Source: Sphingobacteriales bacterium (GTDB lineage Bacteria > Bacteroidota > Bacteroidia > Chitinophagales > Chitinophagaceae). Taken from it: a stretch of DNA of 64,000 bases. The notes beneath the pieces are model-generated. The model had not been told where the DNA came from. It was given only the letters and a program-made list of their open reading frames with translations, and did no database searches. Each line of letters starts with the position of its first letter. The first letter of the stretch is position 1. The position numbers and the translations under genes are program-made. This document shows positions 46,287 to 54,608 of the stretch, piece after piece. The stretch is taken from the NCBI GenBank assembly GCA_004144185.1, contig SEFP01000001.1, forward strand, positions 868,001 to 932,000, read 5' to 3'.

Positions 46287-46429
46287 CTAACTGTTTTTCT
46301 ACTACAAATTTCCACCTAAATACAGGATTAAAGGCTTCGTCTGGAAAGGTTTTTTAGTGGTATCTAACCTACCAGGATGCCTTGCAGTATTTAAAAATCT
46401 GTTTAACAAATTCCTGCTACTTTCTTCCT
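46287..46429. promoter_or_regulatory. Divergent promoter region at the right edge of the island
   Basis: A 143-bp AT-rich gap between the start of the DUF4007 gene (minus strand) and the start of the protease gene (plus strand). Promoters for both must lie here, but I see no consensus -7 box. Confidence 0.35.
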
Positions 46430-47560
46430 ATGCCTACGTCCCCCTACGGTCAGCTGCTGAACCCGGAACGCATCATCGAAAAATACCGGGGTGCATTGGT
46501 GCAGATTGCTAATGTGAACAGCACTGGCACCGGCTTTTACCTGACGGACTACGACCTGATTGTAACGAACAACCACGTGGTGAAAGGAGCCGAACACGTA
46601 ACCATCAAAGGGGTGCATTTCCCCAAACAGCTCAGTCAGGTACGCTTCACCGATGAACGCCGCGACCTGGCCTTTATCACGCCGCCCACAACCATTGATG
46701 CGCCGTTTTCGGTGATTACCCTGGGGTCGTATGCGCCCCCGCAAGACGGCGACCGCGTACTGGCCATTGGTCATCCGTACGGACTGAACTACTCGGCTAC
46801 CCAAGGGGTGATCTCCCGGGCCGGGCGCATCCAGAACGGACTGAATTATTTACAAATCGACGCGGCTATCAACCCCGGCAACTCCGGCGGTCCGCTCGTC
46901 AATGCCGACGGTGATGTGATCGGCGTCAACACCTTTATTATCCGGGGCGGCGATAACCTCGGTTTTGCGTTGCCTGCCCCCTACCTGCAACGCGCCCTGG
47001 AGCTGTACCGGCCGTATTCCGGCACCCGCGCGGTGGCCTGTCCCTCCTGCGGACGGGTGGTGACAGCCGCCACCCTCGATTCCGGAAGCTACTGTCCGGC
47101 CTGTGGGACGAAAATCCAGTTTCCGGAACTGCCCGATGACGATGCGCCCAGCTACGGCATGGCGTTGAAAATCGAAGATGCCCTGGAGGCGCTGGGCTAT
47201 ACCGCCGAGCTGCTTCGAAGCGGTCCCAACCGCTGGGAGATTCATACCGGCACCGTGCGGATGCAACTGCGCTACAGTCCCGACGATGGGTTTATTTCGT
47301 CCGATACCTATCTGTGCCGCCTGCCGCCCACCAATATCAATGCGCTGTACAAGTACCTGCTCGAAGCCAATTTCAAGTACCGGGGCGTGATCTTCTCGGT
47401 TAAAGGAGAAGCTATTATGCTTAGTTCATCTCTGCTCAACCCAATGCTCACGGCCGAGGCCGCCCAGCAGATCTTCAAATCCTGGCTCGATAAGGCTACC
47501 GAGTATCAGCACATACTGGTCAACGACTATGCAGGGCAGCCGATCCTGGAAGAATCCTAA
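46430..47560 (+). CDS. HtrA-like trypsin-fold protease fused to zinc ribbon and YbjN-like domain
   Basis: A 376-residue protein with three parts. Residues 20-195 are an S1C (HtrA/DegP-like) protease with His in TNNHVV, Asp in RRDLAFI and Ser in NPGNSGGPL. Residues 200-230 are a zinc ribbon (CPSCG and CPACG). Residues 240-376 resemble a YbjN/type III secretion-chaperone-like domain. There is no PDZ domain and no signal peptide, so it is predicted to be cytoplasmic, unlike classical HtrA. ATG 46430 is preferred over an upstream in-frame start with no ribosome-site support. It contains two TTCCGGAA copies, so it belongs to the host chromosome rather than the adjacent island. Confidence 0.85.
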   Translation: MPTSPYGQLLNPERIIEKYRGALVQIANVNSTGTGFYLTDYDLIVTNNHVVKGAEHVTIKGVHFPKQLSQVRFTDERRDLAFITPPTTIDAPFSVITLGSYAPPQDGDRVLAIGHPYGLNYSATQGVISRAGRIQNGLNYLQIDAAINPGNSGGPLVNADGDVIGVNTFIIRGGDNLGFALPAPYLQRALELYRPYSGTRAVACPSCGRVVTAATLDSGSYCPACGTKIQFPELPDDDAPSYGMALKIEDALEALGYTAELLRSGPNRWEIHTGTVRMQLRYSPDDGFISSDTYLCRLPPTNINALYKYLLEANFKYRGVIFSVKGEAIMLSSSLLNPMLTAEAAQQIFKSWLDKATEYQHILVNDYAGQPILEES

Positions 47561-47879
47561 GCCCATTTTCTCGTGCTTCATCCCGTTTCCGTGTACCCGT
47601 CATCCTGTTCTTCTCACCCGTCTCCTTTCACCCGTCATCCCGAGCGAAGCGAGGGATCTGCCCGTCAGCGGCACCCTTTTTCCTTCAACGAGCGGTTTCG
47701 GGTATCAGCAGATTCCTCCTCGTGCCTCGTCGGAATGACCCGGTGGGGGGTGCCTTCGTCGGAATGACCCCGCCAGGCGTGAGAAGATCCCAACCGGATA
47801 AAGCGCCGGGCTTTCCGGAATCCTTGCAGCACCTTTGCAGTTCTACCTATTTCATCCTTTCTTTTTCCTTTAAACTCCC
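47561..47879. repeat. Gene-free stretch with a dispersed repeat
   Basis: Holds CGTCATCCCGAGCGAAGCGA (from 47633) and related inverted pieces ending in GTCGGAATGACCC (about 47711-47769), a family related to the GTCATTGCGAGG repeats elsewhere in the window. A TTCCGGAA copy lies near 47813. No gene is seen. Confidence 0.6.
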
Positions 47880-48317
47880 ATGAGCATGAGCGATAAACTG
47901 CGTGATATGCTGGGCGCCCGTACGACCCAGCAGCAACAAGCCTCCGAAGCCTTCCTGACCGAAAATGCTACGCGTGAAGGTGTAACCGTATTGCCTTCCG
48001 GTCTCCAATACGAAGTGTTGCACAGCGGCGACGGCGGTGCCCAACCCGGTCCTACGTCGATGGTGACGGTTCACTACGAAGGCCGACTGGCCGATGGTTC
48101 GGTGTTCGACTCTTCGTACAAGCGCGGGCAGCCGGCCACCTTTGGGGTGCATCAGGTGATCAGCGGCTGGACCGAAGCGATGCAACTGATGCACGCAGGC
48201 GACAAATGGCGCCTGTACATCCCATCTGAATTGGGGTATGGCGCACGGGGTGCCGGTGGATCGATTCCTCCGCATGCTGCGCTGGTATTCGACGTGGAGC
48301 TGATCAGCGTTCGCTAA
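47880..48317 (+). CDS. FKBP-type peptidyl-prolyl cis-trans isomerase
   Basis: A 145-residue cytoplasmic PPIase: a short helical N-terminal segment (residues 1-38, with QQQQA), then an FKBP domain (about 40-145) with VTVHYEGRLADGSVFDSSY, VISGWTEAMQLM and IPSELGYG, which contain the active-site residues. It accelerates proline isomerisation during folding. No signal peptide is present. Confidence 0.94.
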   Translation: MSMSDKLRDMLGARTTQQQQASEAFLTENATREGVTVLPSGLQYEVLHSGDGGAQPGPTSMVTVHYEGRLADGSVFDSSYKRGQPATFGVHQVISGWTEAMQLMHAGDKWRLYIPSELGYGARGAGGSIPPHAALVFDVELISVR

Positions 48318-48465
48318 GAACCGGATTTCTTACTTCCGGACGTTCCCAAACGGCCTACGCCCACGCTATAATACCAGAGTGGGCTGTAGACTAATACAGG
48401 TGCCTGCCGACGGCTTCAACAGGATCTTTCTGACCCCGTAGCGCCTCCAACCTTTTTTACCTTCC

Positions 48466-49473
48466 ATGAAATTCATTTCGTACCTCAAGACCGGCCTCGA
48501 ACAGGCGGCGCTGCTCGTAGACGGGCAGATTTATGATCTGCAAACCCTCGACCCGCAGTTGCCCAATACCATGAAGGCAATGCTCAGCGACTGGGAGATC
48601 AACAGCCAGAAGGCCCGCGAAGCCGAAGCCCGGATTCAGAACGGCGGCATCCCGTCTGACGGGTCTATCAACGATGTACAGTTGCTGGCACCGGTTCCGA
48701 ACCCGACCTCCTGCCGCGATGGCTATGCGTTTCGCCAGCACGTAGCGGCGGCCCGGCGCAACCGCAAGGTGGATATGATTCCGGAATTTGACCAGTACCC
48801 GATTGTGTACTTTACCAACCACAACGCGGTACAAGGCCCCGGCGAGATCCGGTGCATGCCCGATCACTTCCAGAAGCTTGATTTTGAGCTGGAAGCCGCC
48901 GTCATTCTGGGGAAGAAAGGCCGCAACTTCAGCGCCGGTGAGGCCGACCGTTTTATCGCAGGCTATACCATCATGAACGACATGAGTGCCCGCACCCTGC
49001 AAATGGAAGAAATGCTGCTCAACCTGGGGCCGGCCAAAGGGAAAGACTTTTCGACGGTGATTGGTCCGTGGATGGTCACGCCCGATGAGCTGGAGCCATT
49101 CCGGAAGCCGGCCAAAGATGGCCACACCGGCGACTCGTTTGCCTTGGAGATGGTGTGCCGTGTCAACGGTATCGAAGTAAGCCGGGGTTCGATGGGCGAT
49201 ATGGACTGGACCTTTGCCGAAATCGTTGAGCGGTGTGCCTACGGTGCGGATGTGCTGCCGGGCGATGTGATCGGTTCCGGAACGGTGGGTACCGGTTGCT
49301 TTCTGGAGCTGAATGGTACCGGCCTGCTCCACGATCCCGCCTATCAAGTGCAGTGGCTGAAAGCCGGCGATCTGGTCGAAATGGAAATCGAAGGGCTTGG
49401 ACTGCTTCAAAATACCATTGTAGCCGAGGATTCAACGTTCTCGATCCTGGCGAAAAAGAAAACCGTCGCTTAG
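48466..49473 (+). CDS. Fumarylacetoacetate hydrolase family protein
   Basis: A 335-residue protein with the FAH C-terminal fold: metal ligands in DFELEAAVILGKKG (Glu) and YTIMNDMSAR (Asp), followed by GPWMVTPDEL and GSGTVGTGC. Members hydrolyse fumarylacetoacetate or related acylpyruvates, often in tyrosine or aromatic catabolism. No other catabolic gene is adjacent, so the substrate is uncertain. Confidence 0.92.
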   Translation: MKFISYLKTGLEQAALLVDGQIYDLQTLDPQLPNTMKAMLSDWEINSQKAREAEARIQNGGIPSDGSINDVQLLAPVPNPTSCRDGYAFRQHVAAARRNRKVDMIPEFDQYPIVYFTNHNAVQGPGEIRCMPDHFQKLDFELEAAVILGKKGRNFSAGEADRFIAGYTIMNDMSARTLQMEEMLLNLGPAKGKDFSTVIGPWMVTPDELEPFRKPAKDGHTGDSFALEMVCRVNGIEVSRGSMGDMDWTFAEIVERCAYGADVLPGDVIGSGTVGTGCFLELNGTGLLHDPAYQVQWLKAGDLVEMEIEGLGLLQNTIVAEDSTFSILAKKKTVA

Positions 49474-49805
49474 TACGACGCGTACCAGTACATGCACCTG
49501 TCAGGTCTTCCGGAATTCCGGCAGGATCTGGCAGGTGTTGTTTTTACGAGCCTTTCCGGAATCTGCTTAGTCCGGGAAACTGTTCTTGCGCTCAGAAACC
49601 GGGTCATTGCGAGGAACGAAGCAATCCCTAATTACACGAGCCGGAATCCAACTCACCGCATACAGATTGCTTCGTTCCTCGCAATGACATAGATAATGTA
49701 CGCATTATAGAATCATGATCCGATACAGAAACGGGACCTTGCAAAGCAGGAGTGCGGATGCAGACCGTACTTTGTAGGTTCGAACGGTCGATCCTATTTT
49801 ATCCC
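49474..49805. repeat. Gene-free stretch containing a perfect inverted repeat
   Basis: Two TTCCGGAA copies lie at about 49509 and 49553, the first merging with a second half-copy. A perfect 24-bp inverted repeat of the GTCATTGCGAGGAACGAAGC family has arms at 49603-49626 and 49665-49688 with a 38-bp spacer. This is the best-preserved copy of that family in the window. No gene is seen. Confidence 0.8.
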
Positions 49806-50669
49806 ATGTACCTGTTGCTTCGTCTGCTGCTCTACCCGTTGTCGTGGCTGCCACTGGGGGTTTTGTATGTGGTATCAGACGGGGCACGTGCATTGCTGTT
49901 CGGGGTATTGAAGTACCGGAACGCCATTGTGCAGGCCAACCTGACACAGGCGTTTCCGGAAAAAAGCCTTCCGGAAATCCAGCAGATTCACCGCGCTTTT
50001 GAAAAAGCCTTCTGCGACCAGTGGATCGAAACCATCAAGCTGCTGTCGATATCGCAGCAGAAGCTGCACCGCCGGATGCCCGGTAACTGGGAGCTGCTGC
50101 AGCAACTGGGTGAAGCTGGTCAGGATGTGTATGTGTTGATGGGGCATCAGTTTAACTGGGAATGGACGTTTGTCGCTACGCAATGGGCCATTCCGCAGCG
50201 GTCTGTGGGCTTTTATCTGCCGGTGAGCAACCGGGCCTTCGATCAACTGATGCAGCGCATTCGCTCGCGGGGCGGCGGGCAGCTGGTATCCCTTAAGAAT
50301 TTACGGGCCGGACTGGCTGCTTTTAAAAACCAGCGGTTTGTAGCCGGTCTGATTGCCGACCAGAATCCGTCGCAACCCGATACGGCGTTGTGGCTGCCGT
50401 TTATGCATCGCGAGGCTCCGTTCTTCCGCGGTCCGGAAGCGCTGGCGCGGAAAGGCCATGCCGCAGTGGTGTTTGCCGAGGTCATCCGGCACCGGCGCGG
50501 ACAGTATGAAGTCCGGCTGACCCTACAGGAAGCCGATGCAGCCGCTACCCCTCCGGAAGCGATTACGCGGCGGTATGTCGAACATCTGGAAGCCTGTCTG
50601 CACCGCCAGCCGGCCAATTACCTCTGGAGTCACCGGCGGTGGAAGCACCAGCGAAAGCCCGGACCCTGA
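49806..50669 (+). CDS. Lipid A biosynthesis acyltransferase (LpxL/HtrB family)
   Basis: A 287-residue inner-membrane LPLAT-fold acyltransferase. It has an N-terminal hydrophobic helix (YLLLRLLLYPLSWLPLGVLY), the catalytic HxxxxE-type motif (HQFNWEW, about residue 115), and GLIADQNP with the surrounding family residues. It transfers a secondary acyl chain during lipid A assembly. ATG 49806 is preferred over an upstream in-frame extension without homology-like features. Confidence 0.92.
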   Translation: MYLLLRLLLYPLSWLPLGVLYVVSDGARALLFGVLKYRNAIVQANLTQAFPEKSLPEIQQIHRAFEKAFCDQWIETIKLLSISQQKLHRRMPGNWELLQQLGEAGQDVYVLMGHQFNWEWTFVATQWAIPQRSVGFYLPVSNRAFDQLMQRIRSRGGGQLVSLKNLRAGLAAFKNQRFVAGLIADQNPSQPDTALWLPFMHREAPFFRGPEALARKGHAAVVFAEVIRHRRGQYEVRLTLQEADAAATPPEAITRRYVEHLEACLHRQPANYLWSHRRWKHQRKPGP

Positions 50670-50740
50670 GGGTCTTGGTCAGGTACAGATGACACTTGGC
50701 TGACAGCCCGCAGACGGCCGTTCCGGACCTTTGCGATCAC

Positions 50741-51736
50741 ATGAATCTGCGTACGCTGGCTTTATTGGGGTGGTTGGTTTTGATGGCTTCCTGTGAGAAG
50801 GAAGAAGCGACGGTAACGTTGCCGCCCCGGACCGGTGCCCAACCGGGCCGTGTTGTATTGGGGGAGGATTACAAAACGCAGGTGTTCTGGGATCTGGAGC
50901 GAAATCAATCCGTAAAAACCAGTACCTGCGAAAGCTGGGATCTGTCGTTTGAGGCGTCCGTTTCCGGCAGCCAGGTGCGGATGAATGGCGGTAAAGGCAT
51001 CAACCTGTACAACACACACCGCAGCGATTTCAATGCAGTGACGGAATTACCGGCCGGGTTTCAGGACAATGACTGGGGGTTTGATGATCCGAAAGGCAAA
51101 CCGGAAGGCAATTATGTGGGTGCCTGGTGGGATGGTGCTGCTCAGCAATCGAAGAAAGAGGTCTTTATTGTCAAAGTCAGCGATACCGTTTCATACAAAA
51201 TGCAGCTGCTTACTATGACGGATGAAGCGTATCAGTTTCAGGTCGCTCCGCTTGCTGCCACTTCCGGAACCACAGTGACGCTGCCCAAGGAAGCAGGTTA
51301 TAATTACGTCTATTACTCGTTTACCAACGGTCCGGTGCCACAGCCCGATGCGCCACAAACCAACTGGGATCTGGTATTTACCCGCTACCGGTATATCTAC
51401 TACAACCTCAACGGCACCGGGCAGAATTTCCCGTATTTCGTAACCGGCGTTCTGCTCAATCCGTATAAGGTGCAGGCAGCAGCCGATTCCCTGACACCGT
51501 TTGCGCAGGCTACGCTGGAACAGGCACAGGGCGCTGCATTCAAGAATGATCAGGATGTGATTGGCGGGATGAACTGGAAGCAGTACGATTTTGGTACTGG
51601 CCGGTATCTGGTCAATCCCAGATGGGTGTATTACCTGCACACACGCAACAACCAGTTGTACAAGCTGCATTTTCTGGATTTCTATACCAACGGCGTCAAG
51701 GGGGCGCCCAGTTTCGAATCGGAACGGCTTCAGTAA
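50741..51736 (+). CDS. HmuY-family lipoprotein
   Basis: A 331-residue exported lipoprotein: signal peptide and lipobox (LMASC, Cys about residue 18), then a beta-rich fold with WDLSFEASVSG near the start, NWDLVFTRYRYIYYNLNG in the centre and the C-terminal YYLHTRNNQLYKLHFLDFYT. This matches the HmuY family, whose best known member binds haem. The ligand here is unknown. A TTCCGGAC variant and a TTTG-like box precede the ATG. A terminator follows. Confidence 0.85.
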   Translation: MNLRTLALLGWLVLMASCEKEEATVTLPPRTGAQPGRVVLGEDYKTQVFWDLERNQSVKTSTCESWDLSFEASVSGSQVRMNGGKGINLYNTHRSDFNAVTELPAGFQDNDWGFDDPKGKPEGNYVGAWWDGAAQQSKKEVFIVKVSDTVSYKMQLLTMTDEAYQFQVAPLAATSGTTVTLPKEAGYNYVYYSFTNGPVPQPDAPQTNWDLVFTRYRYIYYNLNGTGQNFPYFVTGVLLNPYKVQAAADSLTPFAQATLEQAQGAAFKNDQDVIGGMNWKQYDFGTGRYLVNPRWVYYLHTRNNQLYKLHFLDFYTNGVKGAPSFESERLQ

Positions 51737-51752
51737 AACAATTTTTCTCACT

Positions 51753-51780
51753 CCTACTGCTTGCAGTAGGATTTTTTTTG
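51753..51780 (+). terminator. Rho-independent terminator after the HmuY-like gene
   Basis: An 8-bp stem (CCTACTGC with GCAGTAGG) with a 2-base loop, followed by eight Ts. It lies 17 bp past the stop codon and 20 bp before comF. Confidence 0.8.
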
Positions 51781-51799
51781 TTGGATATTCGGGCCGCTC

Positions 51800-52504
51800 A
51801 TGCCATTTCTTCAAAACCTGCGCTCCGGTGCGCGTCACCTGTTATTTCCGAGGCTGTGCTGTGGCTGTCAGCGCCCGATGCTTCCGGAAGAGCAGCTGGT
51901 GTGTATGGTTTGCAATTGCCAGTTGTCGCGGGTGAAGATGCACATGGCTGCACCTACCGAAACCGCGATCCGCATCATTGGGCGGTTCCCGATGGTACGG
52001 GCCACCTCGTTTAGCTTCTTTACGGCCGGTAGTCTCATTCAGCATGTGCTGCATCAGATTAAATACCACAACCGGCCTGATCTGGCGTCGGCACTGGGAG
52101 TCGTCTTTGGGCAGGAGCTGGCCAAAACCGGCTTTCTGAACGCGATCGATGGACTGGTACCGGTGCCGCTTCACTTCCGGAAAGCCTATCAGCGGGGCTA
52201 CAACCAAAGCGAACAGCTAGCCAGGGGCATTGGTACGGCTACCGGTGTGCCGGTGTATCCAAACCTGCTGACACGAACCCGAATTACGGAAACCCAGACC
52301 GCTAAAACGGCTGCCGAGCGGATTGCCAATGTGCAGGGTGCCTTCCGGGTGCGCAACGGCACCCGGCACCAGGGCCGGCATCTGCTGCTGGTAGACGACG
52401 TGCTCACCACCGGGGCCACGCTCGAAGCCTGTGCCCAGGCATTACTTGCAGCCATTCCGGATGTGCGGATCAGCATTGCCACAGCGGCACTGGCAGCTTC
52501 GTAG
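51800..52504 (+). CDS. ComF family phosphoribosyltransferase-like protein
   Basis: A 234-residue ComF protein. It has an N-terminal zinc-finger-like Cys cluster (CCGC and CMVC, residues 19-40) and a type I phosphoribosyltransferase domain with the PRPP motif LLLVDDVLTTGATLE. ComF proteins take part in DNA uptake in naturally competent bacteria. The stop codon lies 3 bp from the convergent nucleotidyltransferase gene. Confidence 0.93.
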   Translation: MPFLQNLRSGARHLLFPRLCCGCQRPMLPEEQLVCMVCNCQLSRVKMHMAAPTETAIRIIGRFPMVRATSFSFFTAGSLIQHVLHQIKYHNRPDLASALGVVFGQELAKTGFLNAIDGLVPVPLHFRKAYQRGYNQSEQLARGIGTATGVPVYPNLLTRTRITETQTAKTAAERIANVQGAFRVRNGTRHQGRHLLLVDDVLTTGATLEACAQALLAAIPDVRISIATAALAAS

Positions 52505-52507
52505 CGT

Positions 52508-53224
52508 TTATAGAAGCAATCCGGCCGCCTGAGCAATGGCTTCGGGCTTGCCTACATCCAGAAAAACATCGCCGGTGTGATCGAAGCCATAGATGGATAC
52601 GTCATTGGCGAGATGCAGGTACGCGTCGATCATGGAAAACTTGCCGCGCAGGGGCACCGATTCCAGGAAGTGCCGGGAAAGCACCTGGATTCCGGAAAAG
52701 GCCAGTGGTTGCAGTTCCGGAATCGGTCTCGGCAACTTTTCGACACTGGTTTTTTCATTGCGCCACCCGCACAGCCGCAGATCATTATCAAACAGCAGGT
52801 ATCGGGAGGAGGAACGGCGCATGACCGCCAGGGTAGCAGCTGCGCTCCGGTGCTGGTGGGAAGCCAGCAGGGCCGGCAGGTTCAGGTTGGTGAGCACATC
52901 TACGTTCAGCACCACAACCGGATCTGAATCCTGTAGGAACGGGAGCGCTTTGAGCAAACCGCCACCGGTTTCCAGCACTTCGTCGCGTTCGTCTGAAACC
53001 TGTACCCGGCTGCCGAAACCGTTTTCACGTTGCAGAACCGCTTCGATCTGATCGGCAAAATGGTGCACGTTGACGACCACTTCGGTGATGCCTGCTTTTT
53101 GCAGGTACCGGATGGTATGTTCCAGCAGCGGCTTGCCGTGGACCAGCGCCAAGGCTTTGGGATGCGAATCGGTAAACGGTTTTAGTCGGGTTCCCAGTCC
53201 GGCGGCAAACACCATGGCTTTCAT
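52508..53224 (-). CDS. Sugar-nucleotide nucleotidyltransferase (NDP-sugar pyrophosphorylase, MurU-like)
   Basis: A 238-residue GT-A fold enzyme with the signature GLGTRLKPFTDSHPKAL and the metal-binding VVLNVDVLTN. It joins a nucleotide to a sugar phosphate; the size and motifs resemble MurU-type enzymes of peptidoglycan recycling, but the substrate is not certain. ATG 53224 (MKAMVFAAGLGTR) is preferred over the upstream frame start. It is convergent with comF. Confidence 0.88.
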   Translation of the reverse strand: MKAMVFAAGLGTRLKPFTDSHPKALALVHGKPLLEHTIRYLQKAGITEVVVNVHHFADQIEAVLQRENGFGSRVQVSDERDEVLETGGGLLKALPFLQDSDPVVVLNVDVLTNLNLPALLASHQHRSAAATLAVMRRSSSRYLLFDNDLRLCGWRNEKTSVEKLPRPIPELQPLAFSGIQVLSRHFLESVPLRGKFSMIDAYLHLANDVSIYGFDHTGDVFLDVGKPEAIAQAAGLLL

Positions 53225-53460
53225 GCGGCAAAGCTCCGGCACAAAGGATCAGGTATCAAGTATTATGTACAAGGTATTACGTGTTGTATTAGGTATCGAG
53301 TATTACGTATTGGGATGTATCAGGTACTAGGTGTTAAGATCGAATGCAGGATTTCCGGAACCCTGCAATCCTGGTACCTGATACCCTGTACTTTATACGC
53401 CAATCCCTTGTACTCCAATCCTTGTACTTTATACGTCTAATCAAATTTACCTTCGCGGCC
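53225..53460. repeat. Gene-free stretch rich in GTATCAGG-type repeats
   Basis: From about 53248 to 53325 there are successive GTATYA-rich units (GGTATCAAGTATTATG, AGGTATCGAGTATTACG, GTATCAGGTACTAGGTG), followed after a TTCCGGAA copy by an inverted unit CCTGGTACCTGATACC and CTTGTACTTTATACG pieces to 53425. The family also flanks the four-helix-bundle gene at 28.6-29.1 kb, but here no gene lies between the inverted units. Confidence 0.7.
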
Positions 53461-54378
53461 ATGAGTCTTATCACAGTGGGCACCATGGCCTTCGATGCTT
53501 TGGAAACGCCCTTCGGCAAGGTAGACCGCATTATTGGCGGTTCTGCAACCTATGTGGCCTGGGCCGCTTCTGCTTTTTACCAGCCTATCAAGCAAATCTC
53601 AATTATCGGGGGTGACTTCCCACAGGAAGAACTCCGGAAGCTCGAAGCCCGTGGGGTGCAATTTGAAGGCGTAGAATGCATTCCGGAGGAGAAAAGCTTT
53701 TTCTGGAGTGGCCGCTACCACCTCGACATGAATACCCGCGATACGCTGGTTACCGATCTGAATGTACTGGAACGGTTCAATCCGCAGGTACCGGACAGCT
53801 ATCAGGATTGCGAGTACCTGATGCTGGGGAATGTGGTGCCGGCGCTGCAAAAACAAGTCATTGAGCAGCTGCACCGGAAGCCGAAACTGATCGTGATGGA
53901 CACCATGAACTTCTGGATGGAAGTGGCGATGGACGATCTGAAAGAGGTTCTGAAACTGGTGGATGTCCTGATGGTCAACGACAGTGAAGCGCGGCAGCTT
54001 TCCGGCGAATATTCGCTGGTGAAAGCCGCTCATAAGATCCAGGCGATGGGCCCGAGGACCCTGATCATTAAAAAAGGCGAGCATGGCGCGCTGCTGTTTG
54101 GCGAAGGCAAAATCTTCTCTGCTCCGGCCTTACCACTCGAAGACGTCTTCGATCCGACCGGCGCAGGCGACACGTTTGCCGGTGGCTTCATCGGTCATCT
54201 GGCCCGCACCGGCGAGGTATCGTTTGAGAACATGAAGACCGCCATTATTGTCGGTTCGGCCATGGCCTCGTTCTGTGTAGAAAAGTTTGGTCCGGAGCGG
54301 ATGCAGGAACTGACGTCAGATGAAATCAATACCCGTATTGAGGCCTTTGCCGAGTTGGTGCAGTTCGCAAAAGCATAA
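53461..54378 (+). CDS. PfkB family carbohydrate/nucleoside kinase
   Basis: A 305-residue ribokinase-fold enzyme. Substrate-side motif GGSATYVAWAAS near the N-terminus; the C-terminal DPTGAGDTFAGGF contains the catalytic Asp and anion hole. It phosphorylates a sugar or nucleoside with ATP; the exact substrate cannot be read from sequence. The ATG at 53461 follows a repeat-rich leader. Confidence 0.92.
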   Translation: MSLITVGTMAFDALETPFGKVDRIIGGSATYVAWAASAFYQPIKQISIIGGDFPQEELRKLEARGVQFEGVECIPEEKSFFWSGRYHLDMNTRDTLVTDLNVLERFNPQVPDSYQDCEYLMLGNVVPALQKQVIEQLHRKPKLIVMDTMNFWMEVAMDDLKEVLKLVDVLMVNDSEARQLSGEYSLVKAAHKIQAMGPRTLIIKKGEHGALLFGEGKIFSAPALPLEDVFDPTGAGDTFAGGFIGHLARTGEVSFENMKTAIIVGSAMASFCVEKFGPERMQELTSDEINTRIEAFAELVQFAKA

Positions 54379-54396
54379 GGACTCTTCCGGAAAATC

Positions 54397-54505
54397 TATT
54401 AAACCCTTCGATAAGCTCAAGGGGGATGCTGCATAAAAAAGCAGTAAATGAAAATTGACTAAGCAACTTGTCAGGCTATTCTCCGATAGGCTTAGAGTGA
54501 CAATA
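54397..54505. repeat. Dispersed inverted repeat pair downstream of the PfkB gene
   Basis: CCCTTCGATAAGCTCAAGGG (54402-54421) and the degenerate inverted element around AACTTGTCAGGCTATTCTCC to GACAATATG (54468-54505) belong to the CTTCGACAAGCTCAG family seen at 32.7 and 35.1 kb. Confidence 0.5.
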
Positions 54506-54530
54506 TGCATAGCGAAGGGTTCCGGAAAGA

Positions 54531-54577
54531 CATAGAAAAAGGGTTGGAGAATGTGATTCTCCAACCCTTTTTCTATG
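54531..54577. terminator. Bidirectional terminator between PfkB and trigger-factor genes
   Basis: A perfect 22-bp inverted repeat (arms begin CATAGAAAAAGGGTTGGAGA) with a 3-base GTG loop. A-rich and T-rich sides let it serve both convergent genes. Confidence 0.9.
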
Positions 54578-54608
54578 CTATTTAAACCAACCGGAGTGCC
54601 GGTCGCGA

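Noticed and set aside
36845-46374. CCTACCA at 36845-36851 and 46368-46374 as a possible target-site duplication of the island
   Set aside because: Only 7 bp long, imperfect context, and no integrase, tRNA or terminal inverted repeats are present; likely chance.
49465-49700. Plus-strand short frames between the FAH and acyltransferase genes
   Set aside because: They consist mainly of repeat sequence and have no domain or start-site support.
53344-53460. N-terminal extension of the PfkB kinase
   Set aside because: The extension reads through repeat DNA and lacks family similarity; the ATG at 53461 matches the kinase start.
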